Assembly (NCBI GenBank): GCA_038203955.1
Contig: JBBRDK010000005.1
Coordinates: 1 to 64,000 of the forward strand
DNA from: JALYUA01 sp038203955
GTDB taxonomy: Bacteria > Acidobacteriota > Thermoanaerobaculia > UBA5066 > Gp7-AA6
Reading direction: 5' to 3'
DNA: 64,000 nucleotides
Shown here one piece after another: positions 26,701 to 33,887 of the stretch. Below the pieces are notes generated by a model, which did no database searches, was not told the DNA's origin, and was given only the letters and a program-made list of their open reading frames with translations. Position numbers and translations under genes: made by a program. Numbering within the stretch: the first letter of the stretch is position 1; the number at the start of each line of letters is the position of its first letter.

Positions 26701-26967
26701 GGACGTTTTCCACACCCCGCCTCCGGTCGCCCCGAAATAAAAGGTCAGAGGATCGTGGCGGACTCCCGTCACGGCGGTGACGCGGCCGCCCCGGAAAGGC
26801 CCGATGTTGCGAAACTGAAGGCCGTCGAAGAGATCCGAGAACGTCTTCGGCTTCTCGTCCGCCTTCGTGGAAACCGACGCCGGTTTTGGCGCGGTGGTGG
26901 CCGCGAAAAGCGGGAAAGCCGCGGCGAAGAGGCCGGCAAGGGCGAGCGCCCGGCGGGAGTGAAGCAC
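23734..26967 (-). CDS. Large secreted BNR/VPS10-type repeat protein (sortilin-like beta-propeller)
   Basis: 1077 residues from a GTG at 26967 with AAGGAGG 5 nt upstream. A signal peptide (ALALAGLFAAAFPLFA) is followed by two propellers built from BNR/Asp-box repeats: WKTSDGGSNW, YKSTDAGLTW, YRSRDGGRTW, HRSTDGGKTF, YRTKDYGKTW. The conserved opener LQFRNIGPFRGGRVTAV is common to these acidobacterial-type proteins, which are often labelled glycosyl hydrolase although no sialidase active site is recognisable. The C-terminal 300 residues include a beta domain and a helical tail. Likely extracellular or surface bound; binding partner unknown. Confidence 0.88.
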   Translation of the reverse strand: MLHSRRALALAGLFAAAFPLFAATTAPKPASVSTKADEKPKTFSDLFDGLQFRNIGPFRGGRVTAVTGVRHDPLTFYFGATGGGVWKTSDGGSNWEAVSDKDFKTGSVGAIAVSESDPNVVYVGMGEAPIRGNVSHGDGVYKSTDAGLTWTSMGLKGTRQIARVRVHPTDPDLVYVAAQGHVWGKNADRGIYRSRDGGRTWAKVLYVNDETGASDLAMDPSNPRTLYAAFWQVVRRPWELVDGGPASALYRSTDGGDTWKKIEAEGLPSGLWGKVGVAASAARPGRVYAFIEAKDGGGLFVSDDRGEKWKHVNDEHKIRQRAWYYAWVYPDPKNADTVYLPNVNLHRSTDGGKTFSNLSSPHGDHHDLWIDPDDSNRMILGNDGGATISFNGGRTWSTQNNQPTAQFYRVTTDDRFPYWVYGSQQDNSNVCIPSGVTGAAIDMADWHSAGGGESGWIAPDLKNPDVVYAGEYGGQITRYDHRTRQAREIGSWPQLADGHATRDLKYRFQWNAPILISRHDQKTLYHASQILLRSRDEGETWEEASPDLTRNDVTKQGDSGGPIARDITGVEVYGTIFAISESPVEPGILWAGSDDGLVHVTRDGAKTWQNVTPKGMPEWIQINAIDASPHEKGVAYVAATMYKFDDFAPYLYRTKDYGKTWTKIVTGIPGDAFTRVVREDPARRGLLYAGTETGLYVSFDDGAGWRAFQRNLPATPITDLTVKNGDLVVATQGRAFWILDDLTPVRQWNESVPASGPRLFAPRKAVRMQTERVDEEDEPLRGVGTNLPNGVIVNYWLSEKPAKGEKVVLEILAEGKVIRSFSNQKPEKDGDLKEQAAREEEEKDRDKPLELKAGLNRFVWDMRVFKPTLVPKAVFNEGTKTPPKVGPGSYQVRLTARGKSFTETAVVEPHPGGFASAADLKAQYDLLTAIRDRLSETHATVLKIRDARLQAKELGDRAARLGKGDALSKRAAALASRLTAVEEKLINPNIKANEDDLNFEPKLDHDLTNLAGIVASADAKPLASSVRYYDLLKTRLVAVVGEFDRLMEGDVAEFNRAADALQIPRVVPAPKVETAAP

Positions 26968-26993
26968 GGGTCCTCCTTGAGTGGAAGCCGCAG

Positions 26994-26999
26994 AGTATA
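26994..26999 (-). promoter_or_regulatory. Candidate -10 box for the BNR-repeat gene
   Basis: TATACT on the minus strand, 26 nt before the GTG start, leaving a leader of about 20 nt that carries AAGGAGG. No convincing -35 hexamer is seen 17 nt upstream. Confidence 0.4.
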
Positions 27000-27059
27000 G
27001 GGCAGCGTTCGAGCGGCTTTGCCGGGGTAGACTTCGACCGTAACGACGCCCCACGTTCG

Positions 27060-27935
27060 ATGAAGTTCCGCGCCGCCATCGCCGCCGCCTGGCTCCTGCT
27101 CGCCTGCGGGTGCGCGTCCGTCCGCATGGAGCACGGAGCGGCGGTCGGGACCGCGGGCGCCGCGTGGGGACGCGCGATGGATTCGCTCCTGCTTCTCGCC
27201 GAGGAGACCTCCGTGGACGCGGATTCATCCCGCGCGCTTTCGGAGGGGCAGGGACTGTCGCGGGAAGAGCGCCGCGCCGTGCTCGAGAAGCATGCCGGCG
27301 TCGAGGACCTGATCTCGGACCTGGAGCGCCTCCGGAGACACGCGCGTCTCCTCACCCGGTACTTCGAAGGACTGAGAGAGCTCGCGGATCCCGCGGCCGA
27401 TCGCGCCGCCTCCGACGCCGCCGCGAAGGCGGCCGAATCGGCGGGCGACCTCGGGCGTGAGCTCTCCGGGTCAAAGCTTCTGAGCGCTTCGGAGCGCGAC
27501 CTCCTGTCGAAAACAGCCGGACTGCTCGTCCGCGGCGTGCGGGAGAGGGCTCTCGATCGCGAGGTCGCGGCGCGCGCTTCCGCCATCGATCACGAGCTGG
27601 CGGTTCAGAAGACGCTTCTCGACGCCCTGCGGCGCGAGATCCGGGCAGACACGGTCTCCCTGCGCGAGCTCGGGCGGCAGCGCGACGTCGCGAGGCCCTA
27701 CCTCGAGAACCGCGTGCAGGATCCCGCCGCGTGGATCGCCCAGCGGCGCCTTTACACTCTTCCGCCCGCGGTGGGCGACATCCTCGCCGACGCCAGCGAC
27801 ACGGCCAGCCGGCTGCGTTCGGCGTGGGCGGCGCTGGCGCAAGGGCGGCTCGACGGGGCGGCATGGTCCACCCTGCTCGCCGACGCCGACGCGCTCGCAT
27901 CCTGGGTTCGCGCCGTGCGGGAGGCGCGCTCGTGA
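27060..27935 (+). CDS. Lipoprotein of unknown function, helical
   Basis: 291 residues from ATG 27060. The signal ends in the lipobox LLLACGC (Cys near 20). The rest is almost entirely helical and charged (LISDLERLRRHARLLTRYFEGL; AIDHELAVQKTLLDALRREI), suggesting a coiled-coil envelope protein. The stop overlaps the next start (GTGA). No family recognised. It is divergent from the BNR-repeat gene with 92 bp between starts. Confidence 0.7.
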   Translation: MKFRAAIAAAWLLLACGCASVRMEHGAAVGTAGAAWGRAMDSLLLLAEETSVDADSSRALSEGQGLSREERRAVLEKHAGVEDLISDLERLRRHARLLTRYFEGLRELADPAADRAASDAAAKAAESAGDLGRELSGSKLLSASERDLLSKTAGLLVRGVRERALDREVAARASAIDHELAVQKTLLDALRREIRADTVSLRELGRQRDVARPYLENRVQDPAAWIAQRRLYTLPPAVGDILADASDTASRLRSAWAALAQGRLDGAAWSTLLADADALASWVRAVREARS

Positions 27936-28291
27936 CCGCCTCCGACGACGCCGCGGACGCCGCCCGGGAAAAACTGCTCGATCTCCTGCGGAACCGGGTG
28001 CGGGCGCCGATCGAGCGCCATGCCGACGAGATCCTCGATTCGTTCGTGGACGACAACGAAGGTCTCGCCGCGTTTCAGCTGGCGCGCGCCGACCTGGACC
28101 AGTTGATCACGCACCTGGAGCACGCGAACCTGAAGGTCCTCTCGCAGCGGCTCGACTCCCACAGAAGCGAGCTCACCTCCGGAATCCGCGACATGACCGA
28201 CAGCCTGAAAACGGCCAAGAGCCTGACGCATTCCGCCGAGCTCTTCGCGACGGTCGTTGGAGTCTTGGCGCGGATCGTGGCGTTGGCGTGA
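27932..28291 (+). CDS. Small helical protein coupled to the lipoprotein
   Basis: 119 residues from a GTG inside the GTGA overlap. Mostly amphipathic helix (LDQLITHLEHANLKVLSQRL) with a hydrophobic C-terminus (AELFATVVGVLARIVALA) that could dip into a membrane. No known domain. Coupling implies it works with the helical lipoprotein. The stop lies 8 bp before a heptamer array. Confidence 0.6.
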   Translation: MTASDDAADAAREKLLDLLRNRVRAPIERHADEILDSFVDDNEGLAAFQLARADLDQLITHLEHANLKVLSQRLDSHRSELTSGIRDMTDSLKTAKSLTHSAELFATVVGVLARIVALA

Positions 28292-28297
28292 GGAGGG

Positions 28298-28412
28298 TTG
28301 AGCGTTAAGCGTCGTGCGTTGAGCGTTCGTTCCGGTCTCCGTTCCCGTCTCGAATTTCGATTTCCGATTCCCGATTCCCGACCCGGTCTTCACCGCCTCC
28401 CGCCTCCCGCCC
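28298..28412. repeat. Consecutive heptamer arrays of three types
   Basis: TTGAGCG/TTAAGCG/TCGTGCG/TTGAGCG at 28298-28325; TTTCCGA/TTCCCGA/TTCCCGA at about 28359-28380; and CGCCTCC/CGCCTCC/CGCC at about 28394-28410. The last abuts a TATACT box (28419-28424) that lies 17 nt before the rhodanese ATG, so the array fills the promoter spacer region. Confidence 0.75.
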
Positions 28413-28441
28413 AGTCGCTATACTCGCGCCCGGGCGAATCC

Positions 28442-28822
28442 ATGACCTCTCCGACTCCCTACAGCCGTCTCGTCTCCGAAGCGAAAGCGCAGATCCGGGA
28501 GACCACGCCGGAAGAGGTGCTCGCGCGCCGCGCGCGGGGTGACAGCCCGGTGCTGGTGGACGTGCGGGAGGACGACGAATTCCGCAAGGACCACGCGGCG
28601 GGCGCTCTCCACCTCTCCCGGGGGATTCTCGAGCGAGAGGTCGGTAAGACGATCCCCGACGCGGACATGCCGGTCGTTCTGTACTGCGGCTCGGGGTCCC
28701 GCTCGGCGCTCGCCGCCGACACTCTTCGCCGGATGGGTTACACGCAGGTCGCGTCGATGAAGGGCGGAATCGGGCGCTGGCGCGAGCTCGGCCTTCCCCT
28801 CGAAATTTGCAAGAAGGACTAG
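28442..28822 (+). CDS. Single-domain rhodanese (sulfurtransferase)
   Basis: 126 residues. The rhodanese fold is seen in VLVDVREDDEFRKDHAAGALHL and the active-site loop YCGSGSRSALAA with a catalytic Cys near residue 83, then YTQVASMKGGIGRW. It transfers sulfane sulfur from a persulfide. A TATACT box lies 17 nt upstream of the ATG with no Shine-Dalgarno, suggesting a very short leader. It is followed after 8 bp by the GAPDH paralogue, so the three genes to 30857 probably form one operon. Confidence 0.93.
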   Translation: MTSPTPYSRLVSEAKAQIRETTPEEVLARRARGDSPVLVDVREDDEFRKDHAAGALHLSRGILEREVGKTIPDADMPVVLYCGSGSRSALAADTLRRMGYTQVASMKGGIGRWRELGLPLEICKKD

Positions 28823-28830
28823 GAGCCGGC

Positions 28831-29862
28831 ATGGCGCTCTCCGTCGGCATCCGGGGGCTCGGCCGGATCGGCCGGAATCTCTTTCGTCTCCTGTACGCGC
28901 GGCCGGACGTCCGAATCGCGGGCGTGAGCGAGATCGCGGACCCGGCGGGGCTCGAGTACCTCCTGCGGTTCGACACGACCCTCGGACGTTTCCCCGACGA
29001 GATCTCGATCCGCGAGGGGAACATCTACGTCGCCGGCCGCCAGATCCCGCTGCTCTCCGAGTCGGACGGCCGGCAGACCCCGTGGGGCGAGCTCGGCGCG
29101 CACACGCTCCTCGAAGCGACGTCGCGCCCCCGCCCCCGCCGGGAGCTCGCGCGGCACCTGGAAGCCGGCGCGAAGCGGGTCATCTCCCTGGCGCCGCCGG
29201 ACCCCGCCGACCCGCCGGACGCCGTCGCCGTGATGGGCCTGAACGACGACGCGCTTTCGAGCGAGCATCGGATCGTCTCGAACGCCTCGTCCACCGTGCA
29301 CTGCGTCTCCCCGATCGCGAAGATCCTGGCGGAAGCCTTCGGAATCGAGCGCGCGATGTTCACGACGGTGCACTCCTACACGAGCCAGCACCGCCTGGCG
29401 GACGTGCCCGCAGAGGACAAACGCCGCGGCCGGGCGGCCGCCGAAAACATCATCCCGCAGGCGTCCCGCTCGCCGGCGATGCTCGCGGCTCTCCTTCCCG
29501 AGATCGGCGGGCGGATCACCGGGTCGGCAATGAGCGTTCCCGTCCGCAACGGGTCGCTCGTCGACCTGGTGTGCTGGCACGAGAAGAAAATTTCGAGGAC
29601 CGCGATCAACGAGGTCGTGCGGACGGCGGCCGCGACGCGCCGCTGGAACCGGTATCTCAAGTACGAGGTCGAGCCGATCGTCTCGAGCGACGTCGCGCAC
29701 AGCCCGTATTCCTCCGTCTACGACTCCCTCGCGACGATGGTGATGGGGGATCGCGTCTCGAAGACGGTCTCCTGGTTCGACTCCGGGTTCGGTTACGCGT
29801 ATCGCGCGATCGACCTGCTGGGGCGGTTTGCCGAGCTCGACGGCGCCGAGAAATCCTCATGA
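28831..29862 (+). CDS. GAPDH-like paralogue with Ser in place of the catalytic Cys
   Basis: 343 residues, full length for type I GAPDH. The NAD-binding start SVGIRGLGRIGRNLFRLL replaces the usual GINGFGRIGR. The catalytic motif SNASCTTNC reads SNASSTVHC: Ser154 sits where the acylated cysteine belongs, while His181 (TTVHSYT) and the second Cys158 remain. The C-terminus WFDSGFGYAYRAIDL replaces WYDNEWGYSNRVVDL. Phosphorylating GAPDH chemistry needs the Cys, so it is probably a non-catalytic or re-purposed paralogue, perhaps a hetero-tetramer partner. Its stop overlaps the start of the intact gap gene (ATGA), so both are made together. Confidence 0.88.
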   Translation: MALSVGIRGLGRIGRNLFRLLYARPDVRIAGVSEIADPAGLEYLLRFDTTLGRFPDEISIREGNIYVAGRQIPLLSESDGRQTPWGELGAHTLLEATSRPRPRRELARHLEAGAKRVISLAPPDPADPPDAVAVMGLNDDALSSEHRIVSNASSTVHCVSPIAKILAEAFGIERAMFTTVHSYTSQHRLADVPAEDKRRGRAAAENIIPQASRSPAMLAALLPEIGGRITGSAMSVPVRNGSLVDLVCWHEKKISRTAINEVVRTAAATRRWNRYLKYEVEPIVSSDVAHSPYSSVYDSLATMVMGDRVSKTVSWFDSGFGYAYRAIDLLGRFAELDGAEKSS

Positions 29863-30857
29863 TCCGAGTCGGCATCAACGGTTTCGGCAGGATCGGGCGG
29901 TCCGTCTTCCGGATCCTCTCGGACCGGTCCGACGTCGAGGTCGCGGCCATCAACGACCTGTACGACAACGATCAGCTCGCCTATCTCTTGAAGTACGACA
30001 CGGTGATGCGCGTGTTCGAGAAGGAGGTTCGAGCGGACCAGGATTCGATCACGGTCGGCGGGCGGCGGGTCCGGATGACGGAGGAGCGGGACCCGGCGAA
30101 GCTCCCCTGGGGCGAGATGAAAGTCGACGTGGTCGTGGAGTCGACCGGTGTCCTCCTGACCCGGGAGAAGCTGGAGGGGCATCTCACCGGCGGCGCCCGC
30201 AAGGTGATCCTGACGGTGCCGGCAAAAGACCAGATCGACGCGACCATCGTCATGGGCGTCAACGACGATTCCTTGAAGCCTGAGCACCGCCTCGTCTCCA
30301 ACGCCTCCTGTACGACGAATTGCCTCGCGCCGCTGGCGAAGATCCTGGACGACCGATTCGGGATCGAGGAGGCGTTCATGACGACGGTGCACGCGTATAC
30401 GAACGACCAGCGCCTCGCCGACGTGCCTCACAAGGACCTGCGCCGGAGCCGCGCCGCCGCAGAGAACATCATCCCGACCACGACGGGCGCCGCGAAGGCC
30501 GTCGGGGAGGTGCTCCCCCGGCTGAAAGGGAAGCTCGACGGAATGGCCATGCGCGTGCCGGTGCCGGACGGGTCGATCGTGGACCTCACCTGCCGCGTCT
30601 CGAAGACGCCGACCGCCAGGGACGTCAACGCGGCCGTGGCCGAGGCGGCCGACGGGCCGATGAAGCGCATCGTTCAATACAGCGAGGCGCCGCTCGTCTC
30701 CTCCGACATCATCGGAAACCCCCACTCCTCGGTCTTCGACGCGCTCTCGACCGCCGCATCCGGAGATGGATGGGTCAAGGCCGTGGCGTGGTACGACAAC
30801 GAATGGGGGTATTCGAACCGCGTGGTCGATCTGATCGAGCGGCTGGCGACTATTTAG
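29859..30857 (+). CDS. gap: Type I glyceraldehyde-3-phosphate dehydrogenase
   Basis: 332 residues. NAD site VGINGFGRIGRSVFRIL and INDLYD (Asp33, NAD-type), catalytic C151 in SNASCTTNCLAPLAK, base His178 in TTVHAYTNDQRLAD, and the S-loop/C-terminal WYDNEWGYSNRVVDL are all intact. It oxidises glyceraldehyde-3-phosphate with phosphate and NAD in glycolysis. It is translationally coupled to the Cys-less paralogue. The TAG stop is immediately followed by a heptamer array. Confidence 0.97.
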   Translation: MIRVGINGFGRIGRSVFRILSDRSDVEVAAINDLYDNDQLAYLLKYDTVMRVFEKEVRADQDSITVGGRRVRMTEERDPAKLPWGEMKVDVVVESTGVLLTREKLEGHLTGGARKVILTVPAKDQIDATIVMGVNDDSLKPEHRLVSNASCTTNCLAPLAKILDDRFGIEEAFMTTVHAYTNDQRLADVPHKDLRRSRAAAENIIPTTTGAAKAVGEVLPRLKGKLDGMAMRVPVPDGSIVDLTCRVSKTPTARDVNAAVAEAADGPMKRIVQYSEAPLVSSDIIGNPHSSVFDALSTAASGDGWVKAVAWYDNEWGYSNRVVDLIERLATI

Positions 30858-30888
30858 TTCTCAGTCGTCAGTTTTCAGTTCTCAGTTT
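30858..30888. repeat. Heptamer array (TTCTCAG type) between convergent genes
   Basis: TTCTCAG, TCGTCAG, TTTTCAG, TTCTCAG and a partial unit fill the whole space between the gap stop codon and the stop codon of the minus-strand gene at 30889. Read on the minus strand the units carry TGA in successive frames. Confidence 0.85.
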
Positions 30889-31311
30889 CTATTTCTTCGG
30901 GCCGAAGCGGGCGCGCAGGGTCTTCATGCGCTCCTCCGCGGCCGGCAGCGCCGCGACCTTTTCGACGTTGACGAGAAGCCGGGGATTCGTCTCGCTGCGG
31001 ATCGCCGGGACGACGTGCTCGAGCTTGGCCCAGACGACAAGCATCTCGCCGCCGGACTCCAGGAAAAGAACGGAGTCGAGGATCCCGTGGACGATGAACG
31101 AGGCGGCCATGTCCCAGTACGTCGTGACCATCCGGTAGGACGCGTTTTCGGCGGTCCCGGCCGCCAGTCCACGAACGTCTTCCACGGAGCGCGGCGAGAA
31201 CTTCTGCAGGAACCACTCGCGCGCCTCGCGCATCCTCGGCTCGCGGCGCAGGTCGTAGAGGTTCAAAATCAACTGGGCATCGTGATGCGTCGCGACCGAT
31301 TGTTTCGCCAT
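30889..31311 (-). CDS. Conserved hypothetical protein, 140 residues
   Basis: Start chosen at ATG 31311, where the sequence AKQSVATHHDAQLILNLYDL begins; longer starts add low-complexity residues. Helical: REPRMREAREWFLQKFSP, YWDMAASFIVHGILDSVLFL and LVVWAKLEHVVPAIR. I recall similar small proteins from acidobacterial genomes, without a known function. It is divergent from the DUF885 gene with 70 bp between starts, and its stop touches the heptamer array. Confidence 0.7.
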   Translation of the reverse strand: MAKQSVATHHDAQLILNLYDLRREPRMREAREWFLQKFSPRSVEDVRGLAAGTAENASYRMVTTYWDMAASFIVHGILDSVLFLESGGEMLVVWAKLEHVVPAIRSETNPRLLVNVEKVAALPAAEERMKTLRARFGPKK

Positions 31312-31381
31312 GTGTGGTCCTCCGGTTGCCGGGATCTCTTCGCCGCCTGTTCTATCATCGCCCGCCTGTGGAGGAGCTCCC

Positions 31382-32716
31382 ATGCGGCGACCCGCTTTCC
31401 TCGCGGCTCTTCTGGCCCTCTCGACGGTCGGCGGCGCAATCGCCGCGCCGCCGCGATCCGATCCGGCCCGTACGGGCGGCGGAAAAGCGCGAATGAACGC
31501 CGTCGCCGAGTCCTACGTCAAGCTCGTTCTCGCGCTCGGACGGCACGACGCCGATTACGTGGATTCGTACTACGGGCCGCCCGCCTGGAAGGAGGAGGCC
31601 GGGCGAGTGAGCCGGCCGCTTCCCGAGATCCACGCGGAGGCTGAGGCGCTTCTCGCGCGACTCGCTCTCATTCCCGAGCCCCGCGAGGAGATGGAGCGGC
31701 TGCGGCATCGCTACCTCGTCAGGCAGCTTTCCGCGCTCCGGGCCCGCTCGGAAATGCTCTCGGGCAGGAGGTTTTCCTTCGACGAGGAGTCCCGGGCCCT
31801 GTACGACGCCGTGGCGCCGACACAGGCCGAGGAGCACTTTCGGGCCATGCGCGACGAGCTCGCCCGCCTGCTTCCCGGGACCGGATCGATGGGAGAGCGC
31901 TACGAGGCCTTCCGCCGGGATTTTACGATTCCGCCGGCAAAGCTCGACGCCGTCTTCTCCGCGGCGATCGAAACGGGCTGCGCTCGCACGAAGGCCCACA
32001 TCTCGCTTCCCGCCGAGGAGCGCTTCCGCGTGGAGCAGGTCACCGGGAAGTCATGGAGCGGCTACAACTGGTACCAGGGGAAGTTTCACAGCCTGATCCA
32101 GGTGAACACGGACCTCCCCGTCTACATCGACCGGGCGGTCGACCTCGCCTGTCACGAGGGATATCCCGGGCACCACGTCTACAACGTCCTGATCGAGAAG
32201 AACCTCGTGCGGGACCGCGGATGGATCGAGTTCAGCGTGTATCCGCTCTTTTCTCCGCAGTCGCTCATCGCGGAGGGCAGCGCGAATTTCGGGATCGAGG
32301 TCGCGTTTCCCGGACCGGAACGGACCCGATTCGAGACGGAGGTGCTATTCCCGCTCGCGGGCCTCGACCCTTCCAGGGCCGCGAAATACGCGGAGGTGCA
32401 GAAGCTCGCGGAGAAATCGAGCTACGCCGGGAACGAGGCCGCGCTCCGCTACTTGAACGGCGAGATCGACGCGAAGCAGGCGGCCGACTGGCTGGAAGAG
32501 TACGGGTTCATGACGCGGCCCCGAGCGGAGCAGCGCGTGCGGTTCATCGACCAGTACCGCAGCTACGTCATCAACTACAACCTGGGGAAGGACCTGGTGC
32601 GGAAGTGGATCGAGGCGCAGGGAGGAACCGCGGATCAGCCGGAACGACGATGGAAGGCCTTCGCGAAGCTGCTGTCGTCACCGAGGTTGCCGTCGGACCT
32701 CGTGTCGGGGCGGTGA
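31382..32716 (+). CDS. DUF885-family exported metallohydrolase
   Basis: 444 residues; GGAGGAG precedes the ATG. Signal peptide ALLALSTVGGAIAAP. The zinc motif is ACHEGYPGHHVYN (about 256-268), with a downstream acidic ligand candidate in IAEGSANFGIEVAF, as in the HExxxHH-type metallopeptidase-like DUF885 family. A gluzincin-like fold is expected, so it is probably a peptidase or carboxypeptidase acting outside the cytoplasm; substrate unknown. Followed by a dispersed repeat. Confidence 0.87.
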   Translation: MRRPAFLAALLALSTVGGAIAAPPRSDPARTGGGKARMNAVAESYVKLVLALGRHDADYVDSYYGPPAWKEEAGRVSRPLPEIHAEAEALLARLALIPEPREEMERLRHRYLVRQLSALRARSEMLSGRRFSFDEESRALYDAVAPTQAEEHFRAMRDELARLLPGTGSMGERYEAFRRDFTIPPAKLDAVFSAAIETGCARTKAHISLPAEERFRVEQVTGKSWSGYNWYQGKFHSLIQVNTDLPVYIDRAVDLACHEGYPGHHVYNVLIEKNLVRDRGWIEFSVYPLFSPQSLIAEGSANFGIEVAFPGPERTRFETEVLFPLAGLDPSRAAKYAEVQKLAEKSSYAGNEAALRYLNGEIDAKQAADWLEEYGFMTRPRAEQRVRFIDQYRSYVINYNLGKDLVRKWIEAQGGTADQPERRWKAFAKLLSSPRLPSDLVSGR

Positions 32717-32727
32717 GACGAGGGCCA

Positions 32728-32807
32728 GGAATCGGGAATCAGGAGCCGAGCGACCAACGGGAGCGAGGCCGCGGTACTCCGCGGTCAACTAGTTCGGGAA
32801 TCGACGG
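32728..32807. repeat. Dispersed about 75-bp repeat, copy B
   Basis: Shares GAGCCGAGCGACCAACGGGA and then GCCGCGGTACTCCGCGGTCA with the copies at 23152 and 34936. CCGCGG-TACT-CCGCGG forms a perfect 6-bp stem with a tetraloop. It is bounded by GGGAATC units. Non-coding. Confidence 0.85.
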
Positions 32808-32833
32808 ATGACCCGAACCGGAAGAAACCACGC

Positions 32834-32874
32834 AAAGAAAATCCCGGAGCGCAAGTTTCGTCTGCAGCTCCGGG
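32834..32874 (-). terminator. Rho-independent terminator of the DUF4142 gene
   Basis: On the minus strand, CCCGGAGC pairs with GCTCCGGG (32867-32874 with 32843-32850) and is followed by ATTTTCTTT. It lies 50 bp beyond the DUF4142 stop. Confidence 0.8.
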
Positions 32875-32924
32875 GGTTGAGGCGAAAAGCGCTCTCTCGC
32901 GCCCCGCGTCGAGTCTGACTCTTC

Positions 32925-33560
32925 TTACTTGGATCCGCCCGACGTCGACCGCGCGGTCTTGCCGGCGACCTTCGCGTTCAGCTCCTGGATCATCTTCAGG
33001 TGCTCCTGGAGGGTCGGGAGCGTCTTACTCGCGAACGCCTTGACCTCCGGGTCTTTGCCGCCGTTCGCTTCCTTCTGGAACTCGGCGACATCCTTCTTGT
33101 GGTCCTTGACCATGTCCGCGACGTACGCCTTGTCGAACGCGTCGCCCGAGAGCTTCGCCATCTTGTCCATCGCCGCCTTCTGAGCCGGATCGACCGCGCT
33201 CGGAAGCGTGATCCCCTTCGCGCTCGCGACCTGCTTCAGCTCGTCGTTCGCCTTCGAGTGGTCATCGACCATCTTCTGGCCGAACTGCTTGACGTCCGGG
33301 TTTGTCGCCTTGTCGGCCGCCATCTTGCCCATCTCCACCTCGGCCATTCCACCCTTCGCGGCGTCCATCACGAACTTCGAATCGGCGCTCTTGGCGGTGG
33401 AGCCGCTCATCGCGCTCGAGCCCATCTTCGAGCTCTTGGCCGTGTCCGGCGTTCCGCTCGTTCCGGTCGTTCCCTGGGTCTGAGCGGCCGCGTGAGCCGA
33501 TCCCAGAACGAGAGCGCCCGCAGCCGCAGCGGCCATGAAAAGTGAGAGTTTCTTCGCCAT
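32925..33560 (-). CDS. DUF4142-domain exported protein
   Basis: 211 residues with a signal peptide (LFMAAAAAGALVLGSAHAAAQ) and a Thr/Ser/Gly-rich linker (25-60). The DUF4142 ferritin-like bundle covers about 60-200: FVMDAAKGGMAEVEMGKMAA, VKQFGQKMVDDHSKANDEL, VADMVKDHKKDVAEFQKEA. Members are periplasmic four-helix proteins linked to stress, with no proven activity. A good terminator follows; it is transcribed alone. Confidence 0.92.
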   Translation of the reverse strand: MAKKLSLFMAAAAAGALVLGSAHAAAQTQGTTGTSGTPDTAKSSKMGSSAMSGSTAKSADSKFVMDAAKGGMAEVEMGKMAADKATNPDVKQFGQKMVDDHSKANDELKQVASAKGITLPSAVDPAQKAAMDKMAKLSGDAFDKAYVADMVKDHKKDVAEFQKEANGGKDPEVKAFASKTLPTLQEHLKMIQELNAKVAGKTARSTSGGSK

Positions 33561-33662
33561 TTGTTCCCCCTTGAAATTGAATGGACGCGGGGCCCCGATC
33601 GATACGAACGAGGCTCAACCGCAGAGAAAGAGGGAGCAAAGGCAGTGCCACTCGAACGCAAG

Positions 33663-33697
33663 CGACGCTCGACGCTGAACGCTCGACGCTCAACTCT
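33663..33697. repeat. Heptamer array (CGACGCT type) containing a stop codon
   Basis: CGACGCT, CGACGCT, GAACGCT, CGACGCT, CAACTCT. The TGA stop of the small Cys protein (33692-33690, minus) lies inside the last two units. Confidence 0.85.
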
Positions 33698-33887
33698 CTT
33701 TAGGCAGATACCTCGCACAGGCCACCACGGGCTGCGGGGGATATCGGCGGAAAATCGGGCAGAAGATGAACACCGAGCGGGGCGTGCGGATGTATTTCGG
33801 GGGCGCCGCGCACGTGTGGCAGAGGCTGTCGGGAAAAGGGAGCGCCTCGGGGTCCGGAGGTTCCGGGGGTCCTTCGTTTCCGGTCAC
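33690..33887 (-). CDS. Small Cys-rich (zinc-ribbon-like) protein
   Basis: 65 residues from a GTG overlapping the epimerase stop (GTGA). LCHTCAAPPKYIRT, FIFCPIFRRYPPQPV and ACARYLP supply four cysteines (C-x2-C ... C ... C), and the body LPFPDSLCHTC, followed by APPKYIRTPRSVF, is a pattern I know from tiny uncharacterised bacterial proteins. A metal ribbon is likely. The last codons (KES) and the stop come from the heptamer array. It is coupled to the epimerase gene. Confidence 0.75.
   Translation of the reverse strand: MTGNEGPPEPPDPEALPFPDSLCHTCAAPPKYIRTPRSVFIFCPIFRRYPPQPVVACARYLPKES

Noticed and set aside
23734..26967. Glycosyl hydrolase or sialidase call for the large BNR protein
   Set aside because: Asp-box propeller repeats are present but no sialidase catalytic Arg triad, Tyr and Asp set could be recognised.
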